Source: Flammeovirgaceae bacterium (GTDB lineage Bacteria; Bacteroidota; Bacteroidia; Cytophagales; Cyclobacteriaceae). From it: a stretch of 56,375 nt of DNA. Location: assembly GCA_012032815.1 (NCBI GenBank), contig JAAUQD010000005.1, positions 1 through 56,375 on the forward strand, written 5' to 3'. A program made the translations under genes and the position numbers. Every line of letters starts with the position of its first letter. The stretch's first letter is position 1. Below are positions 51,501 to 56,375 of the stretch, piece by piece. The notes below the pieces were generated by a model. That model was given only the letters and a program-made list of their open reading frames with translations. It ran no database searches and was not told the DNA's origin.

Positions 51501-52189
51501 ATCAGCAATATCCTGTCGCCCGGGTGCAAATTGTTTTATAGATGGCCCTTGTACAAAGGCCACATTGTCTTTGTATGCAGAAACTAAAAAATTAGGATTC
51601 TCTTTAGCTGTTTTTTTAATTAGCTCAAAAAGTGAAGCTTCTTTCTCGTTTCCATTAATTACGAAAGTTCCATTAAAAATTTTATGCCTGCAATGTTCAG
51701 AGTTCACCTGTGAAAATCCGAATACTTCACTATCAGTAAGAGGTCTTCCAAGCTCTGCACTGACTTCAGTCAGATAAGCCACCTCTTCGCTGCTTAAAGC
51801 AAGGCCATGTGTTTGATTGTATTCGCTAATATTTCTTACTTCTAAAATGGGTTGAGGAGCTCGATCAATAGTGAAAATATCCTGGCCTAACTCAGGGTAA
51901 AGTACCTGAAGCATTTTATCGTAAGCGGGATTTTTCTCTGGGGATATTTCAAATTCCTCAATGCGGAAAATATCTGAAATTCCCATGGTTTGAGCAATCT
52001 CCACTGCGTTGGTAGCCCATGGAGTAATCATTTCTTTTCGCGGTCCTATGAAATTGCCTTTTACAGTTTCTTCTTGTAGAAGTTTCGCACCATTGAACAG
52101 CCAAACCAATTTTTCAATATCCCTTTTTGTAAAGGGTGAGACGTCCCAACAACAAAAAGCATGGGGTCTTGACGAAAAAATAGAATCAT
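48520..52189 (-). CDS. purL: Phosphoribosylformylglycinamidine synthase (single-chain), two frame breaks
   Basis: A single-chain FGAM synthase of about 1,220 residues. I put the start at ATG 52189 (MILFFRQDPMLFVVGTSHP). Break one is at the A3 run 52131-52133 (plus strand): with one more base the text is SHPFTKRDIEKLVWLFNGAK. The ATP-grasp-like core is visible (SEVFGFSQVNSEHCRHKIFN, LKAETHNFPTTVEPFNGAAT, CGPIQLPLNN). Break two is at the A pair 48978-48979: with one more base the text is SLGVCNGCQLMMELGLVYPD, restoring the glutaminase cysteine. It then ends with SDGRHLAIMPHLERSLFPWN. It performs the fourth step of purine synthesis. As written, the glutaminase end would be separate. Confidence 0.93.
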
Positions 52190-52236
52190 CCGGAAGGAGA
52201 AAATTAGAGATTCAAAACTACACGGATTTGCTTTAA

Positions 52237-53057
52237 TTATACTTTTTTCCCGAGATAATTTCCGATTCGGCCAAGACTTTGTTCTATGAGTGTAGTATGA
52301 CCAACATCCAATGTATCATGCCTGAATCGCTGGAGCCGCTTTGTCAGTCGATTCATAAAATGTGGAGGGATCATTCGGTCGTATTTTCCAGTTATACAAA
52401 GTACTTCCGTTTTATTCTGGTTCAGAGTTTTGGCTAACAGATTAACATCGAAGGATAGTGATCGAAAAACTACCCACGAATGGTAAACCTGGTTTCGTTT
52501 TGATTCGGTGTTCATTTGAGACTCCACAAACCGTAAAAGACTATTATCTATCAAACCTATTTTATGGATAGCTTTTGAAACGCGATGGAATCTGTTGGGG
52601 TGCAAAACCATGCTTTTGAATAATTTTCTGACCAACACTGAAGAGGTTGCCAATGTGTACCAAAAATTTGTTTGAATCCCGTCAGATGCCAACAATATGA
52701 TGTGATCTACTTTTTTGGTGAAGCCATATAAGAAGCCAAAACAAATTTGCCTCCCATACTAAAACCAATCAGACTGTATTTTTCAATTTGGGTTTGTGCC
52801 AAAAACTCTACCCATAGGTTATTCCAGAACTCTTTTTTTAGTAGCTGTTCTCCTTTATTCCATTTGCTTTCGCCATGAAAGAAAATATCAAAACTATAGA
52901 TTGTGTAATCAGCAGGGACAAAGCCCACCAATTTCTCAAAAGTTTGATGGTTTTGTCCAAACCCATGGAAAACCAGAATAGTCTTAGGGCCATGACCGGC
53001 TTTTACGTAATGAAGTTGACAGGCGTCATATGTAAGGAAGTTGTGAGAAACCTGCAT
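52237..53057 (-). CDS. Alpha/beta hydrolase, one frame break
   Basis: ATG 53057 (MQVSHNFLTYDACQLHYVKA). The oxyanion segment is VFHGFGQNHQTFEKLV and the nucleophile serine is in SLIGFSMGGKFVLASY. The frame breaks at the run of six at 52711-52716. With seven the text reads ASPKKVDHIILLASDGIQTN and continues to the acid and histidine (CITGKYDRMIPPHFMN, LDVGHTTLIEQS) at the C-terminus. About 273 residues. The substrate is unknown. It is divergent from the sigma-factor gene at 53146. Confidence 0.85.
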
Positions 53058-53145
53058 GCTTGCAAAGATGCATGGATGGTTAGTATTGAAAAAATTTTAT
53101 TTTGTTATGCAATAAAAAGAATCCTTCATCCGACTTACTTGTTGT

Positions 53146-53727
53146 ATGGGGCGGGCCTTTGAATTATCAGCTGTGGACAAATTAAAACAAACTACGTTTC
53201 TTAATGAGAAAGACGGCCTATTAGCTTTTATACAGCGCAGGGTTTCATCACTGGAAGAAGCTGAGGATATACTTCAGGATGTATTTTATCAGTTTGTCAG
53301 TGGTTTTGAAACGATTGAATCGCTCGACAAGATTACGTCCTGGCTATACCGTGTAGCGAGAAATAAGATTATTGATCGGTATCGCTATAACGCTATTCGC
53401 CCAAAGCGGTTCAATCCGGCTAAATCGGGAGATGATGAGCCCCTTATGTTAGAAGATATTCTGCCTGACCTGGACAACACGCCTGAATCTGCTTTTTTGA
53501 AGGAAGCGATTTGGGATGAAATAATGGGAGCACTTGATGAACTACCAGGCGAACAACGGGAAATATTTATCCAACATGAGCTGGAAGAAAAGAGTTTTCG
53601 TGAAATCGCTGAAGAATCAGGAGTATCAATTAATACGCTGTTGTCGAGGAAGAGATACGCAGTAATTGCTATGCGACATCGACTGCAGGTGTTTTACAAT
53701 GAGGTTTTTAATTCTAAAAATATATAG
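53146..53727 (+). CDS. ECF-type RNA polymerase sigma factor
   Basis: The 193-residue protein has region 2 (RRVSSLEEAEDILQDVFYQF, SWLYRVARNKIIDRYRYNAI) and region 4 (DELPGEQREIFIQHELEEKS, FREIAEESGVSINTLLSRKR). No anti-sigma factor of a known type follows, but a small membrane protein starts two bases after its stop, a likely partner. The start is the ATG 53146. A GTG at codon 10 is possible. Confidence 0.9.
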   Translation: MGRAFELSAVDKLKQTTFLNEKDGLLAFIQRRVSSLEEAEDILQDVFYQFVSGFETIESLDKITSWLYRVARNKIIDRYRYNAIRPKRFNPAKSGDDEPLMLEDILPDLDNTPESAFLKEAIWDEIMGALDELPGEQREIFIQHELEEKSFREIAEESGVSINTLLSRKRYAVIAMRHRLQVFYNEVFNSKNI

Positions 53728-53729
53728 TT

Positions 53730-54083
53730 ATGAAAAGAGGATGGTGGATTTTGAAATTTTCTGTGATCGCGACTATTGTGTTGCTGGGCATTACATTAAT
53801 TACACAATATTTATGGAATTGGTTAATTCCAGACTTATTTGAAGGCCCGATTTTATCATTTTGGCAAACCGCAGGCCTTCTAATTCTTGTCAAAATATTG
53901 ACTTGGGGATTCGGAGGTAGGCGCTACAGATCAGGTGGATGGGGGAAATGGAGACAGGGTTGGAAAGATAAGTGGAATGCCATGAGCGAAGAAGAGCGTG
54001 AGAAATTTAGAGTAAGAATGAAAGAAAAATGTGGCTGGAATTATACAAGTCAGCCCCACAAAGTCACGGATACAAACAGTTAG
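53730..54083 (+). CDS. Small membrane protein, sigma-factor neighbour
   Basis: The 117-residue protein has two membrane segments (WWILKFSVIATIVLLGITLI and ILSFWQTAGLLILVKILTWG), then a Gly/Arg/Trp-rich basic segment (GGRRYRSGGWGKWRQGWKDK) and a helical, charged end (MSEEEREKFRVRMKEKCGW). It starts two bases after the sigma factor and shares its transcript. I do not recognise a family. A membrane-bound regulator or partner of the sigma factor would fit its place, but this is inference. Confidence 0.65.
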   Translation: MKRGWWILKFSVIATIVLLGITLITQYLWNWLIPDLFEGPILSFWQTAGLLILVKILTWGFGGRRYRSGGWGKWRQGWKDKWNAMSEEEREKFRVRMKEKCGWNYTSQPHKVTDTNS

Positions 54084-54139
54084 AGAGCCATTTTAACTTG
54101 AGGTAAACAATAGTTGACGTATTGCGTTTAAGATATTGA

Positions 54140-54183
54140 AAAACTAAGGAAACTTTGGAAAATATTAAAGTTTCCTTAGTTTT
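54140..54183. promoter_or_regulatory. Perfect 17-base-arm inverted repeat, likely TetR operator
   Basis: AAAACTAAGGAAACTTT (54140-54156) is the exact reverse complement of AAAGTTTCCTTAGTTTT (54167-54183), with a 10-base spacer. The spacer is AT-rich. The arms overlap both promoter elements of the tetR gene (TTG 54155-54157, TAGTTTTG 54177-54184), so binding would block RNA polymerase. I infer that the TetR protein encoded at 54192 autoregulates here. It could also act as a terminator for the preceding small membrane gene, as it is followed by a short T run. Confidence 0.75.
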
Positions 54184-54184
54184 G
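54155..54184 (+). promoter_or_regulatory. Bacteroidota-type promoter for the tetR operon (TTG - 19 - TAGTTTTG)
   Basis: TTG at 54155-54157 and TAGTTTTG at 54177-54184 are separated by 19 bases, the best match to the group's consensus in this window. The -7 ends eight bases before the ATG at 54192, so the leader is very short. Both elements are inside the inverted repeat at 54140-54183. Confidence 0.7.
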
Positions 54185-54191
54185 CGACCCC

Positions 54192-54833
54192 ATGGAAAAT
54201 ATCGATCTAAAAGAACGCATTACTAAGGGAGCTGAAGAACTGTTTATGAAATACGGCATTCGCAGTGTTTCTATGGATGACATTTCGCATCGTCTTTCAG
54301 TTTCTAAAAAAACAATTTATCAGTATTTCAGAGACAAAGATGAAGTTGTAAGTGTCGTTACCAGACTTCACCTTGAACAGGAGGAAGCCGAAATGGAACA
54401 AATTTTCACAAGTTCCAGAAATGTAATTGAGGAATTAGTAAATATATCGATTTGCTTGCGCAAAAATGTTAGTCAGATTAATCCTTCTCTTCTTTTGGAT
54501 TTAAGAAAGTACCATCCTGACGGATGGAGTCGATGGGTTGATTTTAAAAATAACTATATCAGAAAGGCCGTAATTCGGAATGTCGAAAACGGAATTAAAG
54601 AAGGGTACTTCAGACCGGAACTAAATGTTGAAATCGTGGCTACAATTCGGCTTGAGCATGTTCAAATGGGATTTGATGATCAGCTTTTCCCAAAAGAGCG
54701 GTTTACGTTAGCCGAAGTGCATACTCAACTGTTTGATCTATTTGCCTACGGCCTTCTTACTGAGAAAGGAAGAAATGCATTTGAGCAGTACAAGAAGAAA
54801 TTAGAAAAAGAAAATAAAGTAAATCAAGAATGA
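54192..54833 (+). CDS. TetR/AcrR-family transcriptional regulator
   Basis: The 213-residue protein has the N-terminal helix-turn-helix (RITKGAEELFMKYGIRSVSM, then DDISHRLSVSKKTIYQYFRD) of the family. The ligand domain has no recognisable specificity. Its stop overlaps the ATG of the TolC-like gene as ATGA, so the regulator and the efflux genes are one operon. It probably senses a toxic compound or membrane stress and binds the palindrome upstream. Confidence 0.92.
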   Translation: MENIDLKERITKGAEELFMKYGIRSVSMDDISHRLSVSKKTIYQYFRDKDEVVSVVTRLHLEQEEAEMEQIFTSSRNVIEELVNISICLRKNVSQINPSLLLDLRKYHPDGWSRWVDFKNNYIRKAVIRNVENGIKEGYFRPELNVEIVATIRLEHVQMGFDDQLFPKERFTLAEVHTQLFDLFAYGLLTEKGRNAFEQYKKKLEKENKVNQE

Positions 54834-56228
54834 ATAGAGTAGTTACCCTTACCGTTTTGGTTGCCGCGTTAATTTTTTGCATTGCCATTGCAGGCGCAAA
54901 AAAAGATGAGTCTGCAGGAGTGTATTGATTATACTCTTGCCAATAATCTTCAGGTAAAAAATAAAGAACTGGAATATCATTCCTCCAAAGCAAAGGTGGG
55001 TGAGTTTCTTTCATTGGGATATCCGCAGATTTCCGGAAATGTTGATTTTGCTTACAATTATATTATTCCCACCACGTTCATTCAGGATTTTGTCAGCCCG
55101 GCAGTCTATGGAGTTTTGTTTACAGAAAATGTGATTCCATCGAAGCCTTTACCTCCGGCCGAATTTTTCCCAGTGCAGTTTGGAACGAAGTACACCGGAA
55201 GGATGACGCTTGATTTTACCCAAATGGTTTTTGATGGATCATTCTTTGTTGGCTTGAAAGCATCGCAAACATACACCGAGCTTTCAAGAAAAGATCTGAT
55301 TAAGTCTAAGACGGATGCCGTCACCGCCATAAAAAAAGCCTATTACTCAGTAATGGTAAATAAAGAACGCTTGGCCCTGGTAGAAAAAAATTTAGGGCGG
55401 TTAGATAGTTTATTACGAGATACAAAGTCCATGTACGAAAATGGATTTGTTGAAAAAATTGATGTTAACAGAATTCAGGTTCAGTTCAACAACATTAAAG
55501 TGGCCTTGCAGAACGCTGCCTTTGGACTTAAAGTAAGCATGGATCTGTTAAAATTTCAGATGGGAATGTCCATTGAAGAAAAACTGGATGTTTCAGATGA
55601 TTTGAATACGTTGAAGTTTCAGGTGCTGGCTGATGATTTTAAGGAAGGTTTTGAATACGAAGATCGGATTGAATACAGTGTGTTGATGACCAATCATGAT
55701 TTGGTTGGAATCGATATTAAGAATACCAAAGTTCAATACATGCCTAAAATTGATTTGTACGGAAACTACGGAGGAAGTTATGGTACCAGTGGATTCAACA
55801 ATCTCTTTGCATTTGGGGAGAACTGGTTTGAATTAGGAACCTTAGGAGTGCGCATGAGTATTCCAATATTTGATGGGATGCAAAAGAGCTATATGATCAA
55901 ACAAAAGAAATTTAAACTCGAGCAGGTAGAGAACAGCATGGAATTGCTTAAAAATCAAATTGATATGGAAAAAGAGCAAGCCAGCTCAACTTTTAATACA
56001 AGTCTTGAAAATTTGAGAGCCCAACAAGAAAATATGGCATTAGCCGAGGAAGTTTATCGTGTAACCAAGATCAAATATGAACAGGGGGTGGGTGCAAATA
56101 TTGAGGTAATTGATGCAGATGCCTCTTATAAAGAAGCCCAAACTAATTACTACAGCGCCTTATACGATGCGCTCATTGCAACGGTAGATATGGAAAAAGC
56201 TTACGGAAAATTAGGCATCACAGAATAA
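54830..56228 (+). CDS. TolC-family outer-membrane efflux protein, one frame break
   Basis: ATG 54830 begins a signal peptide (MNRVVTLTVLVAALIFCIAI). The frame breaks at the A7 run 54898-54904; with six A it reads AGAKKMSLQECIDYTLANNL, the normal mature start of an outer-membrane efflux protein. The body has the long helical repeats (AIKKAYYSVMVNKERLALVE, TSLENLRAQQENMALAEEVY) and ends with KIKYEQGVGANIEVIDADAS. About 465 residues. It forms the outer channel of a tripartite efflux pump. The stop is at 56226-56228. Confidence 0.88.
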
Positions 56229-56246
56229 ATTGAAATAACAATAACT

Positions 56247-56375
56247 ATGAAACATACTTTTTTACTCGCACTTATTACAGGAATACTTGGTATATCATGT
56301 TCATCAACTGAAGTGTCTGATGTAGATGTGAAAAATCTGAACTTGAGAATGCACGAGCACAAATGGATGAACTTA
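56247..56375 (+). CDS. Membrane fusion protein of the efflux pump, 3' end outside window, one frame break
   Basis: ATG 56247 opens a lipoprotein signal (MKHTFLLALITGILGISC, lipid cysteine at residue 18). After VSDVDVK the text is off-frame. If the A5 run 56331-56335 has one more base it reads DVKKSELENARAQMDEL, a typical start of the helical hairpin of RND membrane fusion proteins. It follows the TolC-like gene by 18 bases. The rest of the gene and the inner pump lie beyond the window. Confidence 0.65.
   Translation, partial: MKHTFLLALITGILGISCSSTEVSDVDVKNLNLRMHEHKWMNL

Noticed and set aside
54140-54183. The palindrome as part of a transposon inverted repeat or attachment site.
   Set aside because: There is no transposase, no target duplication and the position fits an operator at the promoter.
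1-56375. CRISPR arrays, prophage, insertion sequences, toxin-antitoxin or defence islands.
   Set aside because: I found no regular repeats, no integrase, transposase or phage-structural motifs, and the gene content is housekeeping throughout.

Overview
The window looks like ordinary chromosome from a member of the Bacteroidota, probably of the Cytophagales. The evidence is the gliding genes gldA, gldF and gldG, a large secreted protein ending in a gliding-motility / type IX secretion C-terminal domain, a TPR-fused sensor histidine kinase, and promoter matches of the Bacteroidota type (TTG, about 19 bases, TAnnTTTG). The flanking genes are housekeeping genes. I see no phage, insertion sequence, integrase, CRISPR array, toxin module or defence island.

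Layout. 1-5.2 kb holds small accessory genes: two DUF1801 proteins, a CotH-like protein, a TPR protein, a flavin-binding-type protein, a two-domain VOC protein and a TfoX-like protein. 5.2-11.5 kb is transport and respiration: kup with ndh in one unit, a coiled-coil lipoprotein, a CaCA antiporter and corA. 11.7-14.7 kb has a polyprenyl diphosphate synthase, an unknown gene and a secreted thiol-disulfide protein. 14.8-20.3 kb is gldA-gldF-gldG-DUF4340 followed by dnaN. 20.3-26.4 kb on the minus strand is a lipid/ribosome run: pdxA, a TerB-like gene, DUF177, rpmF, fabH, efp, accB, accC. 26.4-33.2 kb has rsmA, a pentapeptide-repeat membrane protein, greA, a HIT protein, a D-threonine-aldolase-like enzyme, and gpsA behind a glycerol-phosphate-type acyltransferase. 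33.4-40 kb has the 950-residue secreted protein, a DCC protein, fabD, folK and sppA. 40-43.2 kb has a gene-poor stretch, two tiny exported proteins and a divergent TPR histidine kinase. 43.2-52.2 kb has metG, pth, rplY, prs with a tRNA-Gln in front of it, a DUF4136 lipoprotein and purL. 52.2 kb to the end has an alpha/beta hydrolase, an ECF sigma factor with a small membrane protein, and a TetR-controlled efflux operon (tetR, tolC-like, start of a membrane fusion protein).

The most conspicuous property of the sequence is damage. I count 27 single-step reading-frame breaks in 23 genes, plus one in-frame stop in another gene. All but one of the breaks lie in or beside a run of identical bases, and each can be repaired by adding or removing one base. 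The victims include genes that are normally essential (dnaN, prs, polyprenyl synthase, acyltransferase) and genes such as purL, rsmA, pdxA and folK. The downstream frames keep conserved motifs. I therefore read this as uncorrected long-read homopolymer error rather than gene decay or recoding, and I annotate the broken genes as single full-length genes with the break marked.

I do not see a convincing new system. The best leads are a perfect 17-base-arm palindrome over the promoter of the TetR efflux operon, a pair of tiny exported proteins divergent from a TPR histidine kinase, and a small membrane protein paired with an ECF sigma factor.
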